From assembly GCA_031261325.1 (NCBI GenBank), contig JAISKH010000080.1, positions 1-64,000 of the forward strand: a stretch of 64,000 nt of DNA, in the 5' to 3' direction. A program made the position numbers and the translations under genes. The notes under the pieces were generated by a model. The model was given only the letters and a program-made list of their open reading frames with translations. It did not search any database and had not been told where the DNA came from. This document shows positions 42,261 to 52,231 of the stretch, piece after piece. Every line of letters starts with the position of its first letter. The first letter of the stretch is position 1. Origin of the DNA: Oscillospiraceae bacterium (GTDB taxonomy: Bacteria; Bacillota; Clostridia; Oscillospirales; Oscillospiraceae).

Positions 42261-42295
42261 GTCGGACTAGGATATGTTATCCATATAACATATCC
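42249..42295 (+). repeat. Triple ATATGTTAT repeat at the tig promoter
   Basis: ATATGTTAT occurs directly at 42249-42257 (over the -10) and 42272-42280, and inverted at 42285-42293. The last two form a perfect 11-bp dyad GGATATGTTAT-CCAT-ATAACATATCC (42270-42295). Either an operator array or a stable leader hairpin. Not the CIRCE element of HrcA. Confidence 0.75.
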
Positions 42296-42318
42296 AACCA
42301 ACGTGGGAGGGTATTTGA

Positions 42319-43791
42319 GTGAAATTAAATACGTATGAGAAAAAAGAAAAAAGCACGGCGGAGCTGATTGTCGTCGTTGAATCGGCTGAATTCAACACCG
42401 CCTTGGACGCGGTTTACAAGAAAAACCGCAACCAAATGGCGGTACCCGGCTTTCGCCGCGGCAAAGCGCCGCGCAAGGTCATCGAGAGCGCATACGGCGC
42501 TTCCGTGTTCTACAATGACGCGCTGGACATCGTACTGCCGGACGCGTGCGCTTTCGGCGTGAAAGAGTCGGAGCTGCGCGCCGTCGGTTATCCGAACGTG
42601 TCAAATATCGAGGTTGGGGACGACAAATCGTTGACGATTACGTACACCGTCGCGCTCTACCCCGAAGTCACAATCGGCGATTACCACGGGCTTGCCGCGG
42701 TTAAACCCGTCGCCGTCGTGGAGGACAGTGCGGTTGATTCCGAGGTGGAGGCTGCGCGTCTGCGTCAGGCGCGGCTCGAAATCGCCAACCGTCCGCTTAT
42801 CAACGGCGACACCGCGACAATCGACTTCGTGGGCTACGTGGACGGCGAAACGTTCGACGGCGGCACGGGCGAGGACTACGAGCTTGTCATAGGCTCAAAC
42901 AGCTTCATTTCCGGCTTTGAGGAAAAGATGCACGGTATGCAGGTGGGCGAGGAGCGCGACCTTGACCTCGAGTTCCCCGAAAACTATCAGGCGGAGCACC
43001 TTGCGGGCAAGCCCGTCATCTTCAAGGTCACGCTGAAAGAGCTGCGCACGAAGATTCTCCCCGAAGCGGACGACGACCTCGCGAAAGACGTGTCCGAGTT
43101 CGACACGCTTGCGGACTACCGCGCCGATATTCGCAAAAACCTACTCGAGTCAAAGGAAAAAGAGACAGAGGGCGCGTTTGAGGACGCATTGCTCGAAGTC
43201 CTTGCCGCGACGCTTGAGGGCGATATTCCCGACGCAATGGCGGACGAATACATCGACCGTCAGGTGCAGCAATACAGCCAGCAGCTACAGCAATACGGCT
43301 TAGACCTCGCGACATACTTCAACATGTCAGGCTCGTCGGAGGAGCAGTTCCGCGAGTCCATGCGCCCGAGCGCGGAGAAGCAGGTGCGAGTCTCGCTCGC
43401 GCTTGAAAAAGTCGTCGCCGCGGAGGGCTTTACACCGACGGAGGAAGAGATTGAGCAGGCATACAAGGAAACGGCGGAGCGTTACGAAGCCGACATTGAA
43501 ACCGTGAAAAACGCGATTCCCGCCGAGACGATTGTCAACGACCTCAACGTCCGCGCCGCCGTTAAGGTAATCCGCGAGAGCGCAATCGCGCTCGACCCGC
43601 CGCCCGACGAAGTCGAAGCCGCCGAAGCGGCAACCGCCGAGGTTGAGACGGAGGAGAAGAAACCCAAGAAGCGCGCGTCAAAGAAGAAAGTCGAAGCGTC
43701 GGACGAGACCGATGCCGCCGAAGCCCCGACCGAAACGCCGAAAAAGTCCTCCAAATCCAAGGCGAAAGCCGAGGAAAAAACGGAAGAGTAA
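42319..43791 (+). CDS. tig: Trigger factor with charged C-terminal tail
   Basis: 490 residues; most are about 430-450. Ribosome-bound chaperone with peptidyl-prolyl isomerase. The ribosome-binding loop is GFRRGKAPRKVIE, the FKBP domain (about 160-240) has GDTATIDFVGYVDGETFDGG and LVIGSNSFISGFEEKMHGM, and the C-terminal cradle follows. After about residue 425 there is a tail rich in Ala, Glu, Lys and Ser (KKPKKRASKKKVEAS, KSSKSKAKAEEK), not part of the family fold. GTG start with GGGAGGG upstream. First of tig-clpP-clpX-lon. Confidence 0.96.
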   Translation: MKLNTYEKKEKSTAELIVVVESAEFNTALDAVYKKNRNQMAVPGFRRGKAPRKVIESAYGASVFYNDALDIVLPDACAFGVKESELRAVGYPNVSNIEVGDDKSLTITYTVALYPEVTIGDYHGLAAVKPVAVVEDSAVDSEVEAARLRQARLEIANRPLINGDTATIDFVGYVDGETFDGGTGEDYELVIGSNSFISGFEEKMHGMQVGEERDLDLEFPENYQAEHLAGKPVIFKVTLKELRTKILPEADDDLAKDVSEFDTLADYRADIRKNLLESKEKETEGAFEDALLEVLAATLEGDIPDAMADEYIDRQVQQYSQQLQQYGLDLATYFNMSGSSEEQFRESMRPSAEKQVRVSLALEKVVAAEGFTPTEEEIEQAYKETAERYEADIETVKNAIPAETIVNDLNVRAAVKVIRESAIALDPPPDEVEAAEAATAEVETEEKKPKKRASKKKVEASDETDAAEAPTETPKKSSKSKAKAEEKTEE

Positions 43792-43843
43792 TCGGAGCGT
43801 AATCAGAGCTTAATCGGAGCTTAGTCGGCGAATAGTCCGCCCG
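43789..43843 (+). repeat. Five 11-bp tandem repeats upstream of clpP
   Basis: TAATCGGAGCG, TAATCAGAGCT, TAATCGGAGCT, TAGTCGGCGAA and TAGTCCGCCCG run without gaps. The first TAA is the tig stop codon. The first three copies differ at one or two bases, the last two diverge. They do not match the CtsR heptad GGTCAAA. Confidence 0.85.
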
Positions 43844-43911
43844 AAACTTGGGTAATATTGAGTTAATCATCGGATAAAAACACCGAATAATAATGTAAGG
43901 AGTTGTGAAAT

Positions 43912-44493
43912 ATGAGTTTAGTACCTTATGTAGTGGAGCAAACGGCAAGAGGGGAGCGTTCTTACGACATTTTCTCCCGCCTGCTCAATGACCGCATCAT
44001 CTTCCTCGCGGAAGAGGTCAACGATACGACGGCAAGTCTCGTCGTGGCGCAGCTACTCTTCCTGGAGGCGCAGGACCCCGAAAAGGACATTCAGTTCTAT
44101 ATCAATTCTCCCGGCGGTTCCGTTACGGCGGGGCTTGCCATCTATGACACGATGCAGTACATCAAGGCGGACGTGTCCACAATCTGCATAGGCATGGCGG
44201 CGTCCATGGGCGCGTTCCTGCTCTCGTCAGGCGCAAAGGGCAAGCGCATCGCGCTGCCGAACTCCGAAATCATGATTCATCAGCCGTCGGGCGGCTTTCA
44301 GGGGCAGGCGACCGACATTCAAATCCACGCCGAAAATATCCTCAAAATCAAAGGCCGCCTGAATCAAATTCTCGCGGACAACACAGGCAAGTCCATCGAC
44401 GTGATACGCGACGCGACAGAGCGCGACAACTACCTCACGGCGGAGGAAGCGCGCGACTTCGGGCTGATTGACAGCGTAATCTTTAAGCGTTAG
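43912..44493 (+). CDS. clpP: ATP-dependent Clp protease proteolytic subunit
   Basis: 193 residues. Forms the 14-mer serine protease chamber used with ClpX. Catalytic triad S98 ([11 protein letters not shown]), H123 (IMIHQPSGG) and D172 (ATERDNYL) is complete. The ATG follows AAGGAG. Ten bases before clpX, so the protease and its unfoldase are cotranscribed. Confidence 0.98.
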   Translation: MSLVPYVVEQTARGERSYDIFSRLLNDRIIFLAEEVNDTTASLVVAQLLFLEAQDPEKDIQFYINSPGGSVTAGLAIYDTMQYIKADVSTICIGMAASMGAFLLSSGAKGKRIALPNSEIMIHQPSGGFQGQATDIQIHAENILKIKGRLNQILADNTGKSIDVIRDATERDNYLTAEEARDFGLIDSVIFKR

Positions 44494-44502
44494 GGGAAGT
44501 AC

Positions 44503-45813
<1,311 letters not shown>

Positions 45814-45852
45814 ACGCCCGAGCGAATCGGCGGGCTTCAGATTGCAGCAACG

Positions 45853-45878
45853 GAGCCGCACGGTTAGTGCGGCTCTTT
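45853..45878 (+). terminator. Terminator after clpX
   Basis: Perfect 9-bp stem GAGCCGCAC with GGTTA loop followed by a short T run (TTT). A weaker GCCCG/CGGGC hairpin lies just upstream. Confidence 0.75.
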
Positions 45879-45923
45879 ATATCAACCATTTCAGACAACT
45901 ACCATTTAGAGGAGGCGATATTA

Positions 45924-48392
45924 TTGGATAATCAAGAAATCAACACAAGCGCGGCGGAATCGCGCGAAACCCTGCCCATGCTCGCTCTGCGCGGGCTGTG
46001 CGTGTTCCCGGGATTGCTGCTCAACTTTGACGTGGAGCGGTCAATGTCCACGGCGGCTCTGGATGCGGCGAACGAATTTTCGCGCCGCATATTCCTCGTC
46101 GCGCAAAAGGACATCATGAAAGAAGAGCCGGAAGAGGACGACCTCTACCGCGTCGGCACAATTTGCCGCATAAAGCAAATGCTAAAGGTGCCCGGCGGCG
46201 GCATGAAAGTGCTTGTTGAGGGCGTGTGCCGCGCGAAGCTCATCAGTCTCACGGGCGACCGCAAGTTCTTCCTTGCGGAGGTCGAACCGTATTACGAGCC
46301 GGAGGAGCCGCAAAAGTCGGCGCGCGCGGAAGCGCTCATGCGCGAAGCGACGAGCCTGTTCGACACATACGCGCAAATGTCGCCGATGGTAGCGCGCGAA
46401 ACGGTAATGTCGCTCTTCGGCATGACGTCGCCCGGCGTAATGGCGGACTACGTGGCGCAGCACATGTTCGTGCGCCATGACCGCAAGCAGGAAATACTTG
46501 AAGCGATACCGACTCTGCGCCGCCTGAAATACGTGTGCGACATGCTCACGCGCGAGATTGAGGTGCTGACGATTGAGCGGCAGATTGACGAACGTCTCCA
46601 CGCGCGACTTGACGGGCAACAGCGCGAGCATATCCTGCGCGAGCAACTGCGCGCCATACAGGCGGAGCTTGGCGAGCTTGGCGGAATGCGCGAATTTGGC
46701 GGCGAACCGCTCTCGGAGTTCGACGAGTACCGCGTGAAAATCGAAAAGCTGCGTCTCACCGAAGAGATTGAGACGAAGCTCCTGAAAGAGATAGACAAGC
46801 TGGAAAAACAGGGGCACGGCTCCGCCGAATCCTCCGTAATCCGCAACTATCTCGACCTCTGCCTTGAGCTGCCGTGGAACAAAACGACAAAGGAGCGGCA
46901 CGACGTCGCGCAGGCGCGCAAAATTCTGGACGACGACCACTTCGGGCTTGATAAAGTCAAGGAACGCGTCATCGAATTTCTATCCGTAAAGCAACTAAAG
47001 CCCGACCTAAAGGGCACAATCCTCTGCTTCGTCGGACCTCCCGGCGTGGGCAAAACCTCCGTCGCCGCCAGCATCGCGCACGCCACGAACCGCAAGCTCG
47101 CCAGAATGTCGCTCGGCGGCATACACGACGAAGCCGAAATTCGCGGGCACCGCAAGACCTACGTCGGCGCAATGCCAGGGCGCATAATCGCCGCAATAAA
47201 CCAATCCGGCAGCCGCAACCCGTTGCTCCTGCTCGACGAAATTGACAAGCTCGGCAGCGACTATCGCGGCGACCCGTCGTCCGCGTTGCTCGAAGCTCTC
47301 GACCCCGAGCAGAACTCGACATTCCGCGACCACTATTTGGAGTTGCCGTTCGACCTGTCGGACGTGATGTTCATCACCACCGCGAACACAACCTCGACAA
47401 TCCCGGGACCGCTGCTCGACCGCATGGAGGTCATCGAGTTGTCCAGCTACACCGACATGGAAAAGCTCGAAATCGCAAAGCGTCACCTTATTCCCAAGCA
47501 GCGGAAAAAGCACGGACTTGCCGCCTCAAAAATCAAGTTCACGGACGACGCGCTGCTCGAAATTATCGCGGGCTACACGCGCGAATCGGGCGTGCGCATA
47601 CTTGAGCGCGAGATAGCGACAGCGTGCCGCAAAGCCGCGTCAAAGCTCGCGAAAGACGAGATTAAAGTCGCAAACGTAAAGGTCAGCTCGCTTGAGGAAT
47701 ATCTCGGCGTGCGCCGTTACCTACCGGAAACGCTCGCAATTGGCGACGAGGTGGGGCTTGTCAAGGGACTTGCGTGGACGAGCGTCGGCGGCACGACGCT
47801 TGACGTTGAGGTCAACGTATACCCCGGCGGCGGGCGGCTTAACCTAACGGGCAATCTCGGCGAGGTCATGAAGGAGTCGGCGCAGGCGGCAATGTCGTAT
47901 ATCCGCAGCCGCGCCGAACGCCTGAAAATCGACCCCGACTTTTACCGCAAGTTCGATATTCATATCCACTTCCCCGAGGGCGCAACGCCCAAGGACGGAC
48001 CGTCGGCGGGCATCACAATGGCTGTCGCCGTAATCTCCGCACTTACGGGCGCGCCCGTTCGCCGCGACATTGCGATGACGGGCGAGATAACCCTGCGCGG
48101 GCGCATACTGCCCATCGGCGGCTTAAAGGAAAAGACAATGGCGGCTCTCCGCGCGGGCGTAAAAACCGTGATAATCCCCGCCGGAAACGAGCGCGACCTT
48201 GAGGAAATCGACCAAACGGTTCGCCGCTCGCTCAAATTCGTCATGACGGAGCATATCGACAACATTCTCGACGTCGCGCTCGACTTCGGCAATATCCGCG
48301 AAAAGCCCGTCGCGCCGCCCCTGCCGCCGCAACCGATAATACCGCCCTATGCCGACAGCTCCCTGCCGGACGGCGCGGCAATACGCCAATAA
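45924..48392 (+). CDS. lon: ATP-dependent protease Lon
   Basis: 822 residues. Degrades misfolded and regulatory proteins. N-terminal substrate domain ([14 protein letters not shown]...), AAA domain with Walker A GPPGVGKT (371-378), and a C-terminal protease domain with catalytic S694 (PKDGPSAG) and K735 (GGLKEK). The TTG start has GAGGAGG upstream; the in-frame ATG 57 bases earlier lies before that site. Ends with TAATG, sharing one base with the engB start. Confidence 0.97.
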   Translation: MDNQEINTSAAESRETLPMLALRGLCVFPGLLLNFDVERSMSTAALDAANEFSRRIFLVAQKDIMKEEPEEDDLYRVGTICRIKQMLKVPGGGMKVLVEGVCRAKLISLTGDRKFFLAEVEPYYEPEEPQKSARAEALMREATSLFDTYAQMSPMVARETVMSLFGMTSPGVMADYVAQHMFVRHDRKQEILEAIPTLRRLKYVCDMLTREIEVLTIERQIDERLHARLDGQQREHILREQLRAIQAELGELGGMREFGGEPLSEFDEYRVKIEKLRLTEEIETKLLKEIDKLEKQGHGSAESSVIRNYLDLCLELPWNKTTKERHDVAQARKILDDDHFGLDKVKERVIEFLSVKQLKPDLKGTILCFVGPPGVGKTSVAASIAHATNRKLARMSLGGIHDEAEIRGHRKTYVGAMPGRIIAAINQSGSRNPLLLLDEIDKLGSDYRGDPSSALLEALDPEQNSTFRDHYLELPFDLSDVMFITTANTTSTIPGPLLDRMEVIELSSYTDMEKLEIAKRHLIPKQRKKHGLAASKIKFTDDALLEIIAGYTRESGVRILEREIATACRKAASKLAKDEIKVANVKVSSLEEYLGVRRYLPETLAIGDEVGLVKGLAWTSVGGTTLDVEVNVYPGGGRLNLTGNLGEVMKESAQAAMSYIRSRAERLKIDPDFYRKFDIHIHFPEGATPKDGPSAGITMAVAVISALTGAPVRRDIAMTGEITLRGRILPIGGLKEKTMAALRAGVKTVIIPAGNERDLEEIDQTVRRSLKFVMTEHIDNILDVALDFGNIREKPVAPPLPPQPIIPPYADSSLPDGAAIRQ

Positions 48393-48982
48393 TGGCGAAG
48401 CTAAATTTACAGGACGTTGTGTTTGTGAAGTCAGCGGCTTCTCCCGCTGACTTCCTGCGCGATATGACGCCGCAGATTGTGTTCTCGGGCAGGTCGAATG
48501 TCGGCAAGTCGTCGGTCATCAACCGCGTGCTCGGGCGCAAGCAAATCGCCCGCGTCAGCGGCGTGCCCGGCAAGACGATACACGTCAATTACTTCAGACT
48601 CGGCACGGCGGCATACTTCGTGGACCTACCCGGATACGGCTACGCCCGCGTGTCGGCGACTGAACGCGCCCGCTGGAAAACGCTAATGGAGTCCTTTTTC
48701 TCCGACCATGAGCGCATATCACTCGGCGTAATGATAGTCGATTCGCGCCACAAGCCCACGGCGGACGACGTAATAATGGCGCGCTGGTTCATTGAAACCG
48801 AACGCCCGTTCACGGTTGTCGCGAACAAAATCGACAAGGTGAAGAAGTCGGCGCTGGAAGCGAATCTCGCTCTCATTCGCGAGACATTAGAGCTGCCCGA
48901 AGCCGTAACCGTAATCCCGTTCTCCGCCGAAACAGGCGCGAACCGAGTACAGCTAATAAGCGAAATAGAGCACGCGCTCTGA
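48392..48982 (+). CDS. engB: Ribosome biogenesis GTPase EngB (YsxC)
   Basis: 196 residues. GTPase needed for 50S assembly. G1 GRSNVGKSSVINR, G3 DLPGYGYARVS, G4 ANKIDKVKKS and G5 FSAETG are visible. Start codon overlaps the lon stop by one base (TAATG). The lon-engB pair is conserved in Bacillus and Clostridium. Confidence 0.96.
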   Translation: MAKLNLQDVVFVKSAASPADFLRDMTPQIVFSGRSNVGKSSVINRVLGRKQIARVSGVPGKTIHVNYFRLGTAAYFVDLPGYGYARVSATERARWKTLMESFFSDHERISLGVMIVDSRHKPTADDVIMARWFIETERPFTVVANKIDKVKKSALEANLALIRETLELPEAVTVIPFSAETGANRVQLISEIEHAL

Positions 48983-49019
48983 ACCAACATAAAACGCGCA
49001 GTAGAAATCAGGTGATAGC

Positions 49020-49685
49020 TTGCAAGACTTCTTCCGAGAGCTTGACTGGAGCATACTCGTTAACGCAATCCTGTCGATAATCCCCGCGCTGATATGCATA
49101 ACCCTGCACGAGCTTGCGCACGGGTATACGGCGTATCGCCTTGGCGACCAAACCGCGAAGCAAGCCGGGCGGCTGACGCTGAACCCCATAAAGCACATCG
49201 ACATTTGGGGGCTGCTAATGATGCTCATAGCCTCGTTCGGCTGGGCGAAGCCCGTGCCCATAAACCCGAGCAACTTCAAGAATCCCAAGCGCGGCATGGC
49301 AATAACCGCCCTTGCGGGACCCGTTTCAAACGTGCTAATCGCCGCCGTCGCGCTGCTGATTTACGGCGTGCTGGTCGCGCTCGTGCCGATGACCGAGGTG
49401 TGGAACACGATTTGCGGAATGGTGTGGCGCACGGCTTATTTGAGCGTCGCGCTCGCCGTGTTCAATATCCTGCCAATTCCTCCGCTGGACGGCTCAAAGG
49501 TGCTGTTCTCGCTCCTGCCGGACAGCGCGTATTTCAAGCTGATGCGCGTTGAGAAATTCGGCTTCATCTTGCTGATAGTCATCGTCAGAACAGGCATATT
49601 TTCCGGCACAATCGGCAGACTCACGGACTGGCTGTTCGTTTCTCTGTCCGGCATCGCGGAGCTTGCATACAAATTACTAAGATAA
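49020..49685 (+). CDS. Site-2 protease-type (M50) membrane metalloprotease
   Basis: 221 residues with about five membrane helices. Zinc site HELAHGYTAY in the first helix and NILPIPPLDGSKV later, with a GRLTLNPIKHID loop between. This is the short M50B type found next to scpA in Firmicutes. Substrate unknown. TTG start after AGGTGAT; 15 bases before the scpA start. Confidence 0.9.
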   Translation: MQDFFRELDWSILVNAILSIIPALICITLHELAHGYTAYRLGDQTAKQAGRLTLNPIKHIDIWGLLMMLIASFGWAKPVPINPSNFKNPKRGMAITALAGPVSNVLIAAVALLIYGVLVALVPMTEVWNTICGMVWRTAYLSVALAVFNILPIPPLDGSKVLFSLLPDSAYFKLMRVEKFGFILLIVIVRTGIFSGTIGRLTDWLFVSLSGIAELAYKLLR

Positions 49686-49700
49686 CGGGGGTGAACGCAA

Positions 49701-50510
49701 CTGGAAAGCCCCATTTTTAAGCTTGAGGGCGTGGTGCACGCGCGCGGCGGTAACGAAGATTTTGTCGGACCGCTCGCCGTCATACTCCAACTGCTCGGCA
49801 AGGACAAAATAGAAATAGCCGACATAAGCATCTCGCTCATACTCGACCAATATCTCGAGTGGCTCGACACGATGACGGAAATGGACCTCGATATTGCGAG
49901 CGAGTTTGTCGCAATGGCGTCGCATCTCGCGTTCATCAAAACAAAGGTGCTTCTCTCCTCCGGCGAAGAGGTTGAGGAGCTGTCGGAGCTTATCTCGTCG
50001 CTGGAGCAATTCCGCGCGCGAGACATTTACGCCCGCATAAAGTCCGTAACCGACGAGTTCCACGCGCGTTACACGGAGGGCGCGGGCTATATCGTAAAGC
50101 CGCCCGAACCGCTCACACCGGACGCGCACTATAAATACGAGCACGAAGCGTCGGAGCTTCTGTCCGCCCTGCTCGCGATTTCGGAGCGCGGCGGACTGCA
50201 AGAGGACCCGCAGACGCGCAAGCGTCCTTACGTCCCGACAAAGCTGTCGTACCCGCTGACCGAGAAAATCGCGGAGCTGACCGAGCGCGTGCGCACCTTC
50301 GGCGTACTGCGCGTGCAAGCCCTGTTCGCGGAGTGCAAGACGCGCAGCGAAGCCGTCGCGACGTTTATAGCCGTGCTCGAGCTGTGCCGAACGGGCGCGG
50401 TTACTCTCGCGGGCGACGGCGAGGATATGACGATACGTTATACGGGCGGCGTGTTCTCGCCCGCCGACGCAAATCTCGCGGATTGGGGGAACGAAAATGG
50501 AAATTCATGA
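49701..50510 (+). CDS. scpA: Segregation and condensation protein A, apparent CTG start
   Basis: 269 residues if started at CTG. Kleisin subunit that bridges SMC heads with ScpB. The sequence ESPIFKLEGVVHARGGNEDFVGPL followed by ILQLLGKDKIEIADI is the conserved kleisin N terminus, and the C-terminal winged helix (VATFIAVLELCRTGAVTL) closes it. GGGGGTGA lies seven bases before CTG at 49701; an in-frame TGA lies only nine bases further upstream. The next standard start (GTG 49731) would cut 10 conserved residues. Overlaps scpB by 14 bases. Confidence 0.9.
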   Translation: MESPIFKLEGVVHARGGNEDFVGPLAVILQLLGKDKIEIADISISLILDQYLEWLDTMTEMDLDIASEFVAMASHLAFIKTKVLLSSGEEVEELSELISSLEQFRARDIYARIKSVTDEFHARYTEGAGYIVKPPEPLTPDAHYKYEHEASELLSALLAISERGGLQEDPQTRKRPYVPTKLSYPLTEKIAELTERVRTFGVLRVQALFAECKTRSEAVATFIAVLELCRTGAVTLAGDGEDMTIRYTGGVFSPADANLADWGNENGNS

Positions 50511-51069
50511 CATAGAGTCCGCGATTGAGGGCATACTATTCGCGGCAGGCGACCCCGTACCCGTAGAGCGAATAGCCGCCGTACTCGGCACCGACGCGGG
50601 GCTTGTGTCCGACGTTGCCGATACAATGCGGGACAAGTACTCGTTCAACCGTCGCGGTATCCGCCTAGTCCGCCTTGAGAACAGCCTGCAACTATGCTCG
50701 TCGCCCGAGTACGCGGACTATATCCGTCTCGCGCTGGAAACGGGCAAGCAGCCGCGCCTGTCACAACCGGCGGTTGAGACGCTCTCCGTCATCGCGTACT
50801 TCCAACCCGTAACAAAGGCGTACATCGAGCAAGTGCGCGGCGTGGACAGCTCGTATACCGTCGGTCTGCTGCAAAGTCGCGGACTGATTGAAGCGCGCGG
50901 TAGACTAGCCGTCGCGGGACGACCCGTGCTGTACGGCACAACGGCGGACTTCCTGCGAACGTTCGGTCTGTCCTCGTTGGACGAGCTGCCGATGCTCCAG
51001 TCAATCGAGACGGACGAGGACGGGCAGCTGCGCCTGTCAATGTTCCCGGAGTCGGAGGGCGGCGTATGA
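50497..51069 (+). CDS. scpB: Segregation and condensation protein B
   Basis: 190 residues. Winged-helix dimer that binds ScpA in the SMC complex. AIEGILFAAGDPVPVERIA at the start and LSVIAYFQPVTKAYIEQVRGVDSS are family signatures, then GRPVLYGTTADFLRTFGL. Overlaps scpA and the following gene. Confidence 0.95.
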   Translation: MEIHDIESAIEGILFAAGDPVPVERIAAVLGTDAGLVSDVADTMRDKYSFNRRGIRLVRLENSLQLCSSPEYADYIRLALETGKQPRLSQPAVETLSVIAYFQPVTKAYIEQVRGVDSSYTVGLLQSRGLIEARGRLAVAGRPVLYGTTADFLRTFGLSSLDELPMLQSIETDEDGQLRLSMFPESEGGV

Positions 51070-51695
51070 TGGTAGTCGGAATAATCGTCGCCGCGCTCAT
51101 TCTGCTCGCGTTTCTTCGCTTGGGCATTTCGGCGGAGTACAACGAAAGCGGGTTTCGCGCCCGATTGAGCGTCGCGTTCTTCCGCAAGACGATTTTTGAC
51201 AGCGAAAAGCCGCCGAAAACCGCGAAAAAACATAAAAAAACCGCCGAAAAATCGAAAAAAGTTGAGAAAAAATCGACAAAAAATCAACCGAAATTCGGCT
51301 CGCTCGACGTTCTGCTTGACATTTTGCCCGACATAATCCGCATCTTGGAGCGCAGCAAACGCCGAATCCTAATCAAGCGCATGGTGCTCTATTTCATGCC
51401 CGCGGGCGACGACCCGTTCACAACCGCGATGCAATTCGGCTATACCTCCGGCGGTCTGGGGTACGTCAAAGCGTTGCTGGACAGCCACTTCCGCGTGCGC
51501 AAGCTCGACTTCCGCACGGCGGCGGACTTCGCGGCGACAGAGCCGTACATCTACGTAAACGCCGCGCTCTCCCTAGCAGTATGGGAAGCGATTTATATAA
51601 TATTCGCGGCGTTCCCGATTTTCACGAAAACGCGCGGCAAAACCAATGAAAAACCCACAGATAATCAACAAAAAGGAGAAAAAGCACATGGATAA
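51066..51695 (+). CDS. DUF2953 family membrane-anchored protein
   Basis: 209 residues. An N-terminal hydrophobic helix (MVVGIIVAALILLAFL), a Lys-rich linker (about 48-78) and a globular segment with GLGYVKALLD and a second hydrophobic stretch near the end. DUF2953 proteins usually precede ytfJ in clostridia, as here. Function unknown; sporulation-related by context. Overlaps scpB by 4 bases and ytfJ by 8. Confidence 0.72.
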   Translation: MMVVGIIVAALILLAFLRLGISAEYNESGFRARLSVAFFRKTIFDSEKPPKTAKKHKKTAEKSKKVEKKSTKNQPKFGSLDVLLDILPDIIRILERSKRRILIKRMVLYFMPAGDDPFTTAMQFGYTSGGLGYVKALLDSHFRVRKLDFRTAADFAATEPYIYVNAALSLAVWEAIYIIFAAFPIFTKTRGKTNEKPTDNQQKGEKAHG

Positions 51696-52140
51696 TCACC
51701 CGATTGGCGAACTCATGGGCACCACAATGCAGAAAATTCGCGAGATGGTGGACGTCAATACTATTATCGGTTCACCTATCACAACTCCGGACGGTATAAC
51801 CGTAATCCCCGTCTCAAAGGTATCTTTCGGCTTTGCCAGCGGCGGCTCGGACTTCCACGGGAAGAACCAGCAGGCGGGGCAGTCCAACACCTTCGGCGGC
51901 GGCGCGGGAGCGGGCGTAAACATTGTGCCCGTAGCGTTTCTCGTCATCAAGGGCGACAGCGTTCGCGTCCTGAATATCGCGCCGCCCGCGACGACGACGC
52001 TCGACCGCGCGCTTGAGCTTGCGCCGGAAATCGTCGATAAGGTCGGCGACCTGATAAAGAAGAACAAGAAAGACACGTTAAAGCCCGACGCAACGCCCGA
52101 AATCCCGCCGATTCTCCCGATAGCGAAAACCGAGGAGTAA
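51688..52140 (+). CDS. ytfJ: GerW/YtfJ family sporulation protein
   Basis: 150 residues. GerW family members are needed for normal spore germination in Bacillus. HPIGELMGTTMQKIREMVDVNTIIG, VIPVSKVSFGFASGGSDF, then a Gly-rich stretch and VNIVPVAFLVI are typical. The ATG at 51688 has AAGGAG upstream; an upstream ATG at 51646 lies inside the previous gene and lacks a site. The dacF gene follows. Confidence 0.9.
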   Translation: MDNHPIGELMGTTMQKIREMVDVNTIIGSPITTPDGITVIPVSKVSFGFASGGSDFHGKNQQAGQSNTFGGGAGAGVNIVPVAFLVIKGDSVRVLNIAPPATTTLDRALELAPEIVDKVGDLIKKNKKDTLKPDATPEIPPILPIAKTEE

Positions 52141-52206
52141 AGTCGCGGATATAACCGTAATGTAAATAATTGCCAATGGCATATTTGCCGAATACCTGTC
52201 AATAAT

Positions 52207-52230
52207 ACCACAGACAAGGTGGTGTTTTTG
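52207..52230 (+). promoter_or_regulatory. Hairpin overlapping the dacF ribosome site
   Basis: ACCAC-AGACAAG-GTGGT then GTTTTTG. The 3' arm contains the ribosome site AAGGTGGTG of dacF, and the T run gives it a terminator-like look. Confidence 0.4.
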
Positions 52231-52231
52231 C

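Noticed and set aside
42270..42295. CIRCE element at tig
   Set aside because: The dyad has 11-bp arms with a 4-base loop and no TTAGCACTC/GAGTGCTAA sequence.
43800..43843. Short CRISPR-like repeats before clpP
   Set aside because: Units are 11 bp and contiguous with no spacers; not a CRISPR array.
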